Shown piece after piece: positions 28,430 through 40,152 of a stretch of DNA of 64,000 nt (positions are counted from its first letter, which is position 1; every line of letters begins with the position of its first letter). Location of the stretch: NCBI GenBank assembly GCA_022316685.1, contig JAKJHU010000084.1, forward strand, positions 629,001 through 693,000. Direction: 5' to 3'. Below the pieces are notes generated by a model, which was not told the origin of the DNA, made no database searches, and saw only the letters and a program-made list of their open reading frames with translations. A program made the position numbers and the translations under genes. This DNA is from Progne subis subis (taxonomy: Eukaryota; Chordata; Aves; Passeriformes; Hirundinidae).

Positions 28430-28458
<29 letters not shown>
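28430..28458 (+). repeat. T29 homopolymer
   Basis: Uninterrupted T-run. Confidence 0.9.
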
Positions 28459-28462
<4 letters not shown>

Positions 28463-29261
28463 ACAGCATGTGTTGTTGGGAGCTAATTGAATTTATAAAT
28501 GTATATCATGGACAATATATTCCTATGTACCTAGCAAGAATTAAAAGTTGAAGTTAGGTTATAAGCCTGCATATTCCAGGGCTGGTGGGGACAGTACTGG
28601 ACGCTGTGCAAGGTCAGTGAAGAAGATGAACACCAGCCCCCTGTCTCTGTACTGACGCTCTGCCAGTGACTGCCCATACATGGCAATAAAACATACCTGT
28701 AGTAACGGAGAGCTTCCTGAGCCACCCATTGGCCTATTGTTTTGTGAGCAAAACTGAGTGTTTCCATGCTACTTTCTTTAAACCTGAGAAAGCGAATTTT
28801 ACTGTCCCTTGAATTTTGGGAAGGAGAGTGAATGCTGCTTTCAAAGCTTGTGAATAGCAGAGCTGAGAGGATTTGATGCTGAATAATCATGTTTTATAAG
28901 TGTTCACCGTCATTACTCCTTTTCAGTTCTTAAAATTCATAACCTCGAACAGTTTTCTAAATCACACTTGTTTTCAGCTGATGCTTGGATGTCTTCTTAG
29001 CCTGTTTTATGGTGGCAGACAGTAACCAGTGAAAAACAAGATTCGTCCATGTTTTTGATGTGACAAAAGAGTCTCTTTTGGCACAGGTTTAATTTTCTGC
29101 AAATGAACTGCCTGAGATTTTTTTATTTTATGTGAATGAAACTCAACAAACTCTGTTTTAATAATAAAACTTAGCAGAATTGTATTGAAGTATAGGGAGC
29201 CCCACCATCTCTACTAATGACTAATAGAGATCAAACAAAAGTGTTTACATGAGAGCAAGGT

Positions 29262-29732
29262 GTGGTGAGTGCTCCATGGGCTGGAGAAAGTTTTCCGTGG
29301 AGACAGGCTGGGAAAGCTGGGGTTGCTCAGCCTGGAGAAGAGAAGGCTCCAGGGAGACCTTATTGTGATATTCCAGGACTTAAGAGGGCTTATAAAAAAG
29401 AAAAAGAGTGACTTCTTACATGGGCAGATAGTGATAAGATAAGGGAGAAGGGTTTTGAATTAAAAGAGAAGAAACATAGATTAGATGTTAGGAATATCTC
29501 AACATCACCCTCAACTCCCTGTGAGGGTGGTGATGAAGCCCTGGCACAGGGTGCTCAGAGAAGCTGTGCCTGTCCCTGGATCCCTGGAAGTGTCCAAGGA
29601 CAGGCTGGATGGGGCTTGGAGCAAGCTGCGAGAGTGGGAAGAGTCCCTGCCCATGGCATGGATAGAACTGGATGGTCTTTAAAAGTCCCTTCCTACCCAA
29701 ACCAGTCTATAAATCTATGATTCTGTGATAAT
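29262..29732 (+). mobile_element. CR1 LINE 3' fragment
   Basis: Sense CR1 3' end: gctcagcctggagaagagaag, then ccctgtgagggtggtgatg, cagggtgctcagagaagctg and the terminal atctatgattctgtg. Confidence 0.9.
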
Positions 29733-30014
29733 GAAACACAAAGAGCCTCAAAAAAAATATTTTTAATCTTTTCCAGAGATTTTCTGCAGCTTAAAGTCCT
29801 TGTTTTCTTTGCCCTTACAATTCATTATATTTTCAGTGGAAAGGTGGTTGACCTTGCAAAAGCCACTTTAATTGAAATAAATTAGGTTAGACCTCTGGAA
29901 AAGGGGAAAACATGGAGACAAAGCTACTAGTAAAATTTTGCACCTAATCTGTGCAGTCTGAACTGGTTGTTGGCACAACATTCACCCTCAGAGCTCTGAT
30001 GTTGTCTTCTCTAA

Positions 30015-30200
30015 TACCATAAAACCATGGAATGATCTGGGCTGGAAAGCATCTTTGGGCTGGGTTGCTCCAAGCCCCATCCAACCTGGCCTTGGACACT
30101 TCCAGGGATCCAGGGACAGCAACAGCTTCTCTGGGCACTTTGTGCCAGGGCCTCCCCACCCACACAAGGGAATAATTTCTTCCTAATATCCATTCTAAAC
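30015..30200 (-). mobile_element. CR1 LINE 3' fragment
   Basis: Antisense CR1 with ggttgctccaagccccatcc, gacacttccagggatccagg and cccacacaagggaataattt. It lies in opposed orientation 280 bp from the CR1 ending at 29732. Confidence 0.85.
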
Positions 30201-31789
30201 CATATCTTTGCAGCTCCACAAACACCTGCACAAAGCCTACGTTCCCTGGCTCAAGTCTCAGCCCACTCCATTTCTTTTCATCCCAGAAACATCTTTCATC
30301 CTGGCTGGTCACATGACAGGTTGTGAGTCACAAGTCAGGTTTTATTGCATGGGCACGGCTGAATGCCAGCAAAGCTGGAACCTAGAGCAGGTTCTGATGG
30401 CAGATTTCTCTCAGGGGACGGGTCATTAGAGTTTGCTGTTCTTTCCCAGTTCCCTCCTCATGGCAGTTGTGCACCTTTGTCAATAGCAGAAAGATTAAAT
30501 AATTGGGTGGGGAAATCCTGGTGCTTAAGAAGGCTGTGTTAATTCCTGGTTCTTTGGAGCTTCAGGCAATTAATCCCTGCATTGATGACATCATGCACAA
30601 AATAATGACCCATTAGGAAACTAGGAGGAGAAGCATAAATGTAGTGGTAGAAAGTGAGGTAAGCTCCAGCTGGAACGGCCACCTGCCCCTTCCAGGACAA
30701 AAGGAATATTCTAGTCAAACCCTGCAGGTCTAATTAGATAAAAAGCCCCTGTATAATGCTAGTTTTGCCTGTGTAAGTTCTTAAGGACTTGACTGTTCTT
30801 TGAATTTCTGAGAGGCTGGGAAACGCATAATGCACATTGGGAAACAAGGAGTGTGCTCGTGTGTGCACCATGATTATCTCCTTTTAAAGATGATGTCATG
30901 TTTTCATCCTAGATTTTTAACTTACTGCTTTTACTTTTTGGCACATAAACCCATCTGAAGTTGGCATCCCATCCTCTGCATGGGCAGAGTGCCACTGCAG
31001 CAGATGGGTGAGCAGTGAAAGTAGCACAAGTGGCAAGTCAGACCTTAGCAGGGTAACTTCCTTTCCAGGACTTTCCAGGCACTCTACTGGAAGTGTTCAG
31101 CACCTAAAATCCAGATATAACAACATTATTAATCAATTGCTGAGCTAAATGCTGAAGAATGGGGGTTACCAAACCCACACTAGGAGACCGCGGAAATTTT
31201 CTTCTGTTCTATTTATTTTGGACATAAATTGCACAGAAGAAAATACTGGGTCCAGAAATTACTTTTCCAATTTGTTTTATGATGTAAAGAGTTTTTCCAA
31301 AAGCACTTCACTAAATTAATGAGTTCTTGCTTAGCATGAAACATAGGAAAATATATACATGAATTAGACAGCAAACATGGAAAATTGGACAGTATCAGTA
31401 GGTCTGTTGTGGAAATGTTCCTAAGAACTTGCTCAGCTAAGTACATCAGATTTTTTGTTTTCAATAATCTTACAGAAATTAAAATTTCTGAATTCAACAG
31501 TATTTATCCACACCTCTATAAAGAGGCAGGAAGTGAGAAATCCACAACACAAATGCTAGCACTTCTATTTTCTTTAGGAAAAACACAAACTCTCTGAAAC
31601 CCCCACATTTTTCAGTCACAGAAATATGGTTCAAGGCAACTCTTCTATCAGATTTTGGGCGTTGCTGAATTGATTCGAAAGCGCATGGTTGCTCATAACA
31701 AGGTGCAACAAGGCGCCTCTCTTCCAAAATCAGCTATGATAGGTGTTATAAGAGAAGGAAACAAAACAAACATCTCAAGTATATACACT

Positions 31790-31817
31790 GCTTTCATTTT
31801 CTTTTGTGCTTGCATAG
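31790..31817 (+). promoter_or_regulatory. cryptic 3' splice site upstream of exon B
   Basis: A pyrimidine-rich run (ctttcattttcttttgtgct) is followed by tgcatag, a good match to a splice acceptor, 372 nt before the normal exon B acceptor. Immediately downstream is the GGGAA purine array, the kind of sequence that can act as an exonic splicing enhancer. Use of this site would add 124 in-frame codons. There is no evidence here that it is used. Confidence 0.35.
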
Positions 31818-31836
31818 AACAGTACAGAATGGAGAA

Positions 31837-32075
31837 GGGAAGGGAAGGGAAGGGAAGGGAAGGGAAGGGAAGGGAAGGGAAGGGAAGGGAAGGGAAGGGA
31901 AGGGAAGGGAAGGGAAGGGAAGGGAAGGGAAGGGAAGGGAAGGGAAGGGAAGGGAAGGGAAGGGAAGGGAAGGGAAGGGAAGGGAAGGGAAGGGAAGGGA
32001 AGGGAAGGGAAGGGAAGGGAAGGGAAGGGAAGGGAAGGGAAGGGAAGGGAAGGGAAGGGAAGGGAAGGGAAGGGA
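31837..32075 (+). repeat. (GGGAA)47 pentanucleotide microsatellite
   Basis: Forty-seven uninterrupted GGGAA units plus a partial GGGA, all purine on the transcribed-RNA strand. The array ends 114 bp before exon B. The sequence lacks stop codons in every frame on both strands, which explains the long EGKGR-type and SLPFP-type open frames across it. Confidence 0.98.
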
Positions 32076-32189
32076 GAGACCTTGGAAATAAATGTATTTT
32101 GTATGTACTTCAAGTTGAATGTCTTCAGAATCTGTCTGTACTGTTGCACATTGCTGATGCCTGCAGGGGTCTTCTGTTTCCTTGCCCAG

Positions 32190-32380
32190 GAGAGGAGTCA
32201 CTCACGATTTTTGTGGACAAACGGAAGCTGAGCAAGAGGTCGGAAGGGAGCAACCCCAGTGCCAACAGCTCTGTGGTGACACTGGAGACCCTACACCAGC
32301 TGGCAGCCTCCTACTTCATCGACAGGGACAGCACCCTGCGCCGGCTGCACCACATCCAGATCGCCTCCACTGCCATCAAG
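32190..32380 (+). CDS. BRINP3: BRINP3 coding exon B (MACPF; probably exon 5)
   Basis: Internal coding exon, also 191 bp. The acceptor is tttccttgcccag; the first two bases complete the Gly codon split with exon A, then 63 codons run from EESLTIFVDKRKLSKR to RLHHIQIASTAIK, ending on a whole Lys codon before donor gtaggg (phase 1 in, phase 0 out). The segment continues the MACPF domain. It contains one N-glycosylation sequon (NSS, in SANSSVV) in a Ser-rich loop that appears to be the least conserved part, and a conserved LHQLAASYFIDRDSTLRR helix. The exon is tightly framed by repeats: a GGGAA array ends 114 bp before it and an LTR starts 56 bp after it. An upstream cryptic acceptor could extend it in frame (see the entry at 31790-31817). 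Confidence 0.95.
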
Positions 32381-32436
32381 GTAGGGACAGCCCCAAGGCG
32401 GGTCCCAGCTGCACCAGCTGCTCCTCAGGGGAGGTG

Positions 32437-33540
32437 TGATGCCTTGGGAAGGCTACTACTTCATTCTCTAGCTATGTCCAGTCTCTCTGTCCTGGTTTGA
32501 AAAGACAGGTGTCTGCTAGGGAGAGGCAGGCCTCTCTAGGAATGGGGAATTCAAATCCTTCCCTCCGTGTTATTATAATTTGGAAGATTAAAAAAAAAAA
32601 AAAAAAAAAAAAAGCTATTCAGTCAGAGCTATTGGGAAAGGAATAACAGTCCTTTACTAGTAAATATAACAGGACAGACAAACAACAACAGCAATTATAA
32701 TAATAGTAAAACAGAACCAAGAACCCCGAGGAGCAAACGGTGAAGACTCCAGCGCTGATGGCTGCAAGCTGGAAGTGGTGGACTGTCCTCGGCAGGCAGG
32801 GGGGTGCCCTGGCAGGCAAAGTGGGCAGTGCTGGAGAACTCACAGCAGCTGGACCTGGGCTGACCCAAAATTCAGCAGGGCAGCGAAGAAACTCTGAATT
32901 CCTGGGTGCTCCAACAGATGGTAGAATTCCCAGGACCAGACTCCTCCGTTAACCGTGGACTCCACGCAGCTCCCAGTCGCCCTGACCGTGCTCCCCGGAA
33001 GCCGAGAGCAGATGAGTCCACCATCCTCAGCTCACGGGAGCCTTTTCCCTCCCCAAAACTAAGTGAACAACTTCCTTTGTCTGGGTTGAGCGCGTGGAAA
33101 ACTTAACCCCCAACACTCTCTGAAAGAGACTGGGCAGAGTTAGAGAATAAATTAGGCATTTATTGTAAAGCCCTTAGGGTACACCTTGGGTAGGACAAGA
33201 GCCTGACCAGGCCTATAGCCAAGGTGGACTAAGAATGGTCACAAAGTGGCTGATCAGTCACGAGGTCTCACACTTTTGTAAGTTTTTGTCCATTTGCGTA
33301 TTGGGGTTTAATTGTCACAGCTCCAGGTTGTGAGGTCCCATCCTTCTTGTTCCTCCTTTCAGTTCACCCTTGTTTATGGTTTTGTGCCTAAAAAGTTGTC
33401 CTTGGTCTTCATCAGGAAAAGGATTTCTTTTGTCTACCTAATCTGTGAAGAGAGCTTACCAGCACTTAATATGAAGCTCAGAACTACACCTCTAGGCAGC
33501 ACAGAATCTGAAAACATGAAAGCTAAAACTTAAGTTATTA
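32437..33540 (-). mobile_element. older ERV solo LTR, split by a younger LTR
   Basis: The sequence starts TGATGCC and ends GTTATTA, a decayed form of the expected GGCATCA inverted terminus. Four bases, ggtg (aggtg if the terminal A belongs to the target), flank both ends as a target-site duplication. It matches the copy at 54442-54883. Without the inserted LTR and its duplicated site it is about 471 bp. In the minus orientation it has a polyadenylation hexamer (33159-33164) upstream of the 3' end, so it lies antisense to BRINP3. It starts 56 bp after exon B. No retroviral coding sequence is attached. Confidence 0.8.
32488..33115 (-). mobile_element. younger ERV solo LTR nested in the older one
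   Basis: Termini are TGTCCTGG and cccaaca (TG...CA), with a perfect 5-bp duplication ctctc at 32483-32487 and 33116-33120. The length is 628 bp including an internal A24 tract (32590-32613). Removing it and one ctctc restores continuity of the older LTR. Antisense orientation is favoured by an AGTAAA hexamer on the minus strand. Its left quarter resembles the LTR at 23334; the remainder does not. Confidence 0.85.
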
Positions 33541-33789
33541 GGTGTGGTTTGATTAGTAATTGTTAGCAAAATAATCAGCTTTATTCTCTTTTATACCCAA
33601 ATAAAGTGTTTAGTTTATAAGGAAGATGCTAGCTTGGGAGAGGGTTTAAAGTTGTACTAGAGATATTAGTGATGAATGATACATAATTTGATTGATACAG
33701 AAGTATTTATAGAGATATTTGGTTGTTGGGTCAACCTCATAACATGTGTGATCAGTAACTCCATTTACAGACAGATTTGCATTTCTCAT

Positions 33790-33840
33790 ACTTCTTTCTT
33801 TCTTTTTTCTTTTTCTTTCTTTTTTTTTTTTTTTTTCCCT
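33790..33840 (+). repeat. pyrimidine (T/C) tract
   Basis: About 50 bases of T with interspersed C (ttctttctttcttttttc and similar) leading into a run of 18 T or more. Confidence 0.9.
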
Positions 33841-34362
33841 TAAGTATAGTTATTGTACTCCTGTGCCTGAATTTTTATTTAATTTATTAAATTTTTTAAT
33901 GACCTTTGGAGCAGTTTGGAGCTCTTCGGTTCTACAGTTTTATGGAAACGATAGTATTTTCTCTTAGGAACTAGTTTTACCACAGTTTGTCAGTCAAGCC
34001 CCCCCTGTGCTGGGTGCTGCAGGTCACTCGCAGCACTGCAGTGTGTTTGGCCAAGATCAGTGCCCCAGGCAGGACATAAAGCAACAACTTTCCTCCTGAG
34101 GAGTCCTCTTGTCTTGTGTTACTTGTTTGAAACGTCCTCTCCCAGTTAATTTCCAGCTTTGAAGGGCAACCAAAATTGTAACTTGCAGTTGAATGTGCAG
34201 TTATTTATGAAGCTCTTGATGTGAGATGTGATTTAAGGTCCTTTCTGCTCGTTGAATCTTTCCACTGGTAACCAAGATCTTCACTAAAGACACCTGAAAC
34301 CAGGTGCAATTCCCAACTGCCTTAGCTGTTATTCAAGTAAATATAAATTTACTTCCCTGGAA

Positions 34363-34460
34363 GTGAGTGGTTGAGGTGTGGGTTAGTGGACAGAGTGGTT
34401 TGAAGGTTGGTGTTCTTGGAGGTCTTTTCAACCTTAACGGTTGAATTCTATGATTCTTGC
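34363..34460 (+). mobile_element. CR1 LINE terminal fragment
   Basis: Short sense fragment: ggtttgaaggttggtgttc, cttggaggtcttttcaacc, terminal attctatgattctt. Confidence 0.75.
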
Positions 34461-37400
34461 TGCAGACCATGGTATCACCCATCCCTCAGATGTGACTTAC
34501 CTTCATAACCTAACTGTTTATCATGTAGATGTACAGCAACTTTTAAAACAGACCCCCTCCACAGGCAAAAATTTCTTCAATGTGAAGATAATTGATGACT
34601 GCTACCAGTGGTAACTCAAGTGACAGAACATAGAAATGTAGAGACAAAACGCTGCTTGTGAGAGATCTGCCCTTTCTAGCAGATTTTTTTAGAAAATTTG
34701 TGTTACAATGAAAAATTCATTGTAACTGCCCACCTACAATTTACAGAGTGAACCTTCTGCGTGTCCAAAGATTTCTACAAACACCACAAATGAAATATTT
34801 CTCTCCAGGCTCTTCCTGAGGTGAATGCAAACCAAGTGTGAGTCCACCAGCAAATCTGATTTGGTTAATTGATGGCAGGAGCCTCCAGGAAATGGTTCTC
34901 ACATCAGATGCACCAGTGCTGATAAATGAAACCCTGGCTTCTTCCACCAGTTTCATTGAGAGGTTGGGGACATTTGCATGACAAATTTCTACTGTCAGAA
35001 CACTTAATTGAACAGAAGAACCTGTTCCTGTTGAAATGTAGGAGCACAAAAACAGCCCAGAGAGGCTTTTCTTTTTGTTCTATACGCTCAGGTTTTAAAA
35101 ACTGCTGTTTTTACATTGGAAAACCATCAAGTCAAGTTTTAGATCCCGGGTGTAAGTAGCAAATCTGAAGATTATTCATTAAAACGTGTATACTGACATC
35201 TGAGTTATATTACTTCCCATACAGCTGCAGAAGCAGATCTCTGTCCCAGCTTGAGGGCTGGCTTGGGAGAAGTGATACCCTGAAGAACCTGGGGACCAGG
35301 GTGACCATCATCCCCTCTTGTGCTGCTGCAGGGAGGAGTGACCCCAGTGCTTGTTATACCATAGACTCCTGAGCAGCTTTTTAAGTCCACCAAAACTGTG
35401 GGAAAAATAAAAACTCTCTAACATAACTTTTAGTGTTAGAGAATTAAGTCATTACTTTATTCTGGATGTTGTTCTGGCCAGGGTGTGCAACAGAAATAAT
35501 TTCATCCACATGTTGCATGGGTTGTGCAGAGTAAATCATTCCATCACATCACATGTGGTTCTTTACTAGACTTTTCACATACTAACGCAGATAAAACCCA
35601 GATAAATTAATTGGTTCAATGTTCATTGGTCCCAAATTACACCATTCTCAGTATTTGGTTTCCTATGGGTATTGATCCCTTCAATGTAAATTAGATCCTC
35701 GTGTGCTACTCCCAGGCTGTAGATGTTCACATCAGCAGGCCTCACTCAGGCAACAGAGTCTTTTGAAAAGAAAACTTTAATTCCTTTCCCCTGGGCAAAG
35801 AGGAAAACCCCCTGGGGCAAAGTTAGTTAAGAATTTTACAAGTCGTATCATTTCCAACACCAGCACCTCCCGTGTCTGGCATGCTCACTGCAGCTCTGCT
35901 CAAAGCCTTTCTCTGCATGAGGGACCTGCCAAAGGAGACCAAGAAAAGGTCTCACAGCTTAGCAGAACTCCCTTCTGACCAGCATGAAAGAAATCCAAGA
36001 TAAAGGTATTGAAACAGGTTGACAAATCCTTAAAATTCTAAAGTAATATTAGAAGTTTTCCCAGCAATCATTTTTGATTGCTGACTAGTTAGCAACAACA
36101 ACAACAAAAAATAATGTTCAGGACCTAGTCAGTATTTGTCATTTTTTATTAATTTTGGGTAGCTTTCTCATATGCAGTATTCTAGACTCTACCATAATAA
36201 CAAGAGTAGTTTATACATTAGGAAGAGAGAGCTGAAGGTATAAAAAATGTTTCATATAACTCATGCTCTTACTAGGAAGAATATAACTACCCTGCTGGGA
36301 GTGCATATCTGAATAAACCAACTAAACAAAAATATGATATGGAACAAAAAGGACTTAAAACACAAATCAAAAGCCCTGACATTTGCAGTTAAATCAGAGC
36401 ACCCTGGTGCACAGATGAAATCTGCCACTCAAGTTCCTGGAGATTTGGGCTTCAAAATGAACAGGAATAATTTGCTTTTCTATTTGACTTATTGTTTGTC
36501 ACATTTCCTGTGATGATGAGCAATCTGAGACTGCAGCAGGAGCTAGGAAAAAAACAGCACAACTGCTTGCACACTAACATACTTTCTGATTGTAGTGCTC
36601 AGAGACAGCTATCTTGATGGCTGGAACACCTCTAAAATATGATTTGAGGAGATTACAAACACAATTTCTTTCCTCCAAAGCCACACAACCCCCCACAAAC
36701 AAAGCCAATATGCGTTCCTTCTTTTTTCCCCCAAATCACTACAGGCATCCCTTTTTGGGTTAGACTACATCACTTCTCACACCTCTTTTTTTCTCTGTTT
36801 CTATGAAAAAAAACTGTAGATTTTCTCCTAAAGAAGAAAGGCTGATTTTTATCCACACATGATGTATCTTGTAAACAAATGACTGCATTAATTCTGTGTC
36901 CTTTCTTGTCATTTCTTTGTTTCTCCTACTACGCGTGACATAATTATCCTTAAATGTAGCATTGAGGCTGCAACTGATGGAGGCTTTGCATTAATCATGA
37001 AGACAATACACTGTTTATTCCACAATAAAGGAGGCAACATCATCCCGTGGCAACCTCTTCTGACTGGAAATCAGAATGTCCATAGGAGGAGCCTATAGCC
37101 TGTATCAATATTTAATATATCTCAAAGTCCCTGACACGCACATTCTTTCAATGTGATTTTAGTGCATGCATTTTAGTGCAAGTGCTGAGGCTCCTGTGCT
37201 AAATCAACAGTTTGGAGCCTCCGGGGTCTCTCTGGAATCTCACCAGGTGCCTGAGGGCTGTGTCTCATTTGCATAGTACTTACATGAACATACAGCCCGT
37301 TGTGTTTGAAATATGACATGTCCGACATCGCTTCCTTGGCACACTCATTTGGGAGGCGTTTTCCTAGGAAAACCTCTCTTCAGCTGCACGGATGGCTGCT

Positions 37401-38202
37401 GGTTTTTCTTATTAGCAACCTATTAGGATGATGGGGTGTGCTCTGCTCTTGTCTAATAAACCCCTGCCCGGCTGTGGGAGCAGAATACAGACAAAGAATC
37501 TGTATACCGAATACAAGGACAGCATTTATTCCTGTGTCCTGTCACTACCTACTGGCAGAATGACCCTGCTGAGCTCACCCAGGTGGCGTGGCCACGCTCC
37601 CACCAACTGTGCACAACAGCACATCTGGATTTCATCCTGCTTCCTGAGCCCCAGTTCCGGAATTCAAGCAGCGTGCTGCTCTCAGATGACCAGGACTCCA
37701 GTTTGCTACAAGCTGTAATTCCAGCACTGTCCCCAGCAAACTTCTGTGATGAGTCCAAACAATTGTGCAGAACACGTAAAAACCGCCCTGGTTGCATGGT
37801 AAATTAAATATTACTGGATAGTCTCACCGCGTTCTGCAAGATTATAAACACAGTTATGTTACAGCACTGCCATTAATGAAGTGAGGCTGTTCCATACCTG
37901 TCCCTTGGAGGATATCTTCTTCCATCCCAGAATACACTTCCTTTTGTGGGAGCTGGGCCAGGTGAGTACAGCAGAGGTGCTGTTGTAGTGTCCAAAGAGT
38001 TCTGGGACAGCCACAGGGCAACTAAGGAACAGGAGGCAACAGAAGAACAGATGCATAAATTGAATTTTCCACCAGCTATTTACAGCTATTTACAGCCCAT
38101 TTATTCCATCTGAGTGAGAAAGAATAAACATCCCTGAGAATGTGCCCTGTAATTTCAATTAAATTTTATTGCGCAATTTGCTTTTTACTTTCCCCAAACC
38201 AC

Positions 38203-38230
38203 TTTTTTTTTTTTTTTTTTTTTTTTTTTT
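38203..38230 (+). repeat. T28 homopolymer
   Basis: Uninterrupted T-run. Confidence 0.9.
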
Positions 38231-38273
38231 CCTTCGCTATGAGAGATTTAAGCATTTTGTTTTATCTAAGAGG

Positions 38274-38311
38274 TTTAGATTACAAAGAAGGGCTTACATT
38301 TAGATTACAAA
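38274..38311 (+). repeat. 13-bp direct repeat tttagattacaaa
   Basis: Two exact copies at 38274-38286 and 38299-38311. Confidence 0.8.
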
Positions 38312-39784
38312 TACAGGGCTCTATTGTGGTGATAACTAAATCTGATTATCTATAATTAACCCATGAATGACTCATGGTGGGCTGTTAGAGAGGAAACTTA
38401 AGTGTAACGAAATTATGTTCTCACTCAAAACTCAAACTGAAATACAGACCTTATTTTTTTCTGTTTTCTTTGTTTTGTCTGAAAAAGCTTGCTTGGCTCA
38501 ATTTTTTTTTTCCTTTATACCTCCTATTTGCATGTGTTTTTCCGTGAATTCAAGTAATTGCTGCAATCAAAAGTAGAAATGCTGAAATACTATAAAGCCT
38601 TGAGCTTTTGTCAGATTTTTGGCAAATTCTAAATCTCAAGAGTTTGCACAATTTTGTATAAACAAATTTGTATATACAATTTTGTATAAGCCAGTTTTTG
38701 GGAATCTTTTGAAATCCAGTTCTTGAACCCTTCTTGCCCTCACTTTATCCATTCAGTTTGTGGGTAGAATTTAAGACTCTACAGCTGTAAAACCTTGTAA
38801 AGGACCAAAGACTGGGGGAAAAAAAATTGCCCAGAAACAATTTTAAAGTATAAAATTGCAGTTAAAAATACTATTTTTGAGAGTCCTGTGATAGCAGCTT
38901 TTTATTGATTTCATTGAAGAAATGAAACACAAATGTCAATTTAATTGTAACAATCCAAAAAATCAAGAGGCAGAAATTACTGATTTATATAAAAAATTTG
39001 GGGTTTTGACGTTTTGTAGGTTTGGTGACATGACTTAGCAATGTCAAGGAAAAGCCACAGGGCAGATTTCCAAGGACGATTGTTCAGGACCATTATGAAA
39101 TGCTGAGTTCTCCGCTACTCTGGGAGGTCAGACTGCCTTCATACAGGACCAAAGCTTGACAGTTTTCAAGGGGGCATTAACATTTAGGAAATGTATAGGG
39201 ATTGAGATCTCAAATGTTTTGCTTCCCTGAAGTTTCTGTGAGAATTGAATACTTTTGCAGGTGTCTTTAGAAATCTCACTCAATATTAAGTTTCACAGCT
39301 TGCTGTTAATATGGCTAGCTATGAATTTTAAATTTTGATCATTATTTTATCTTGCCAGGAGGACTGGGACCTGCAATTAGATTTTTGGCATCACTCAAAT
39401 GTAGTCTCTGTACCGTCTTCTACTGCACAGGATGGAATTTGTGTCTGTGTCACTATAAAAATGAAATACCTGAGGTTTTATATTTTTTTATGTGGGAACA
39501 GTTGGAGATCCTTGGAATAAATTCACCATAGGTATAGCAGGGTATCTTGTGACTACCATGCATGGACTGTTCACTGATTCTAAGAATACACTAAGTGAAA
39601 TGTTAGGGATTTATTTCCCTATCTTATTGAGTAATTTAAAGTGATGATATTAAAAAAAACCCCTTTAATTTATTTGGACAGATGAGTTTTAATTAAACTG
39701 AATCTCCAGAGCTGCTTTCTCTGAAAGGTAACACAGAGGTCAGATCTTGAGCAGGTGCAAAACAGTGCAATTCCTGTGAGAATC

Positions 39785-40152
39785 TGGCCCTCAATATTTG
39801 AGAGAGTGAGAGAAAAGGGAGCAGGGGGCAACCTAAAATATCTAAAGGGAGCTTTCAAGAGGGCTGGAAGGGAACTTTTAACAAGGACAAGCAGCGATGG
39901 AAGAAGGGAAAATGGCTTTAAGTTGAAGGAGGACAGGGTTAGCTGGGAAGAAATTCCTCCCTGTGAGGGTGGGGAGGCCCTGGTACAGGGTGCCCAGAGA
40001 AGCTGTGGCTGCCCCTGGATCCCTGCAAGTGCCCAAGGCCCAGCTGGATGGAGCTTGGAGCAACCTGGGCTGGTGGAAGATGTCCCTGCCCATGGCAGGG
40101 ATCGGAATGAATGGGCTTCCTGCCCAAACCAGTCTGGGATGCTGTGATTCCA
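39785..40152 (+). mobile_element. CR1 LINE 3' fragment
   Basis: Sense CR1 3' end: ctccctgtgagggtggggag, cagggtgcccagagaagctg, ggatggagcttggagcaacc, ending gggatgctgtgattcc. Confidence 0.9.

Larger units (their letters stand above)
22859..32189 (+). other. BRINP3: BRINP3 intron A-B
   Basis: This intron of 9331 bp begins gtaggg and ends cccag. It holds a 196-bp repeat copy at 23.07 kb, an LTR at 23.3-24.0 kb, a T29 tract at 28.43 kb, two opposed CR1 fragments at 29.3-30.2 kb and the GGGAA array at 31.8-32.1 kb. From about 24.1 to 28.4 kb and from 30.2 to 31.7 kb no gene or repeat was recognised. Confidence 0.9.

Noticed and set aside
29262..30200. Inverted CR1 pair as a circular-RNA-promoting hairpin around an exon
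   Set aside because: The two copies face each other but both lie in the same intron with no exon between them.
31837..32075. CRISPR-like array
   Set aside because: Pure 5-bp tandem without spacers, in a vertebrate intron.
31775..32201. Minus-strand frames of SLPFP repeats
   Set aside because: Complement of the same microsatellite; no start context or conserved domain.
31655..32500. 281-codon open frame taken as a separate gene
   Set aside because: It is the GGGAA microsatellite (no stops in any frame) joined to exon B and read into the next intron; it is treated only as a possible exon extension.
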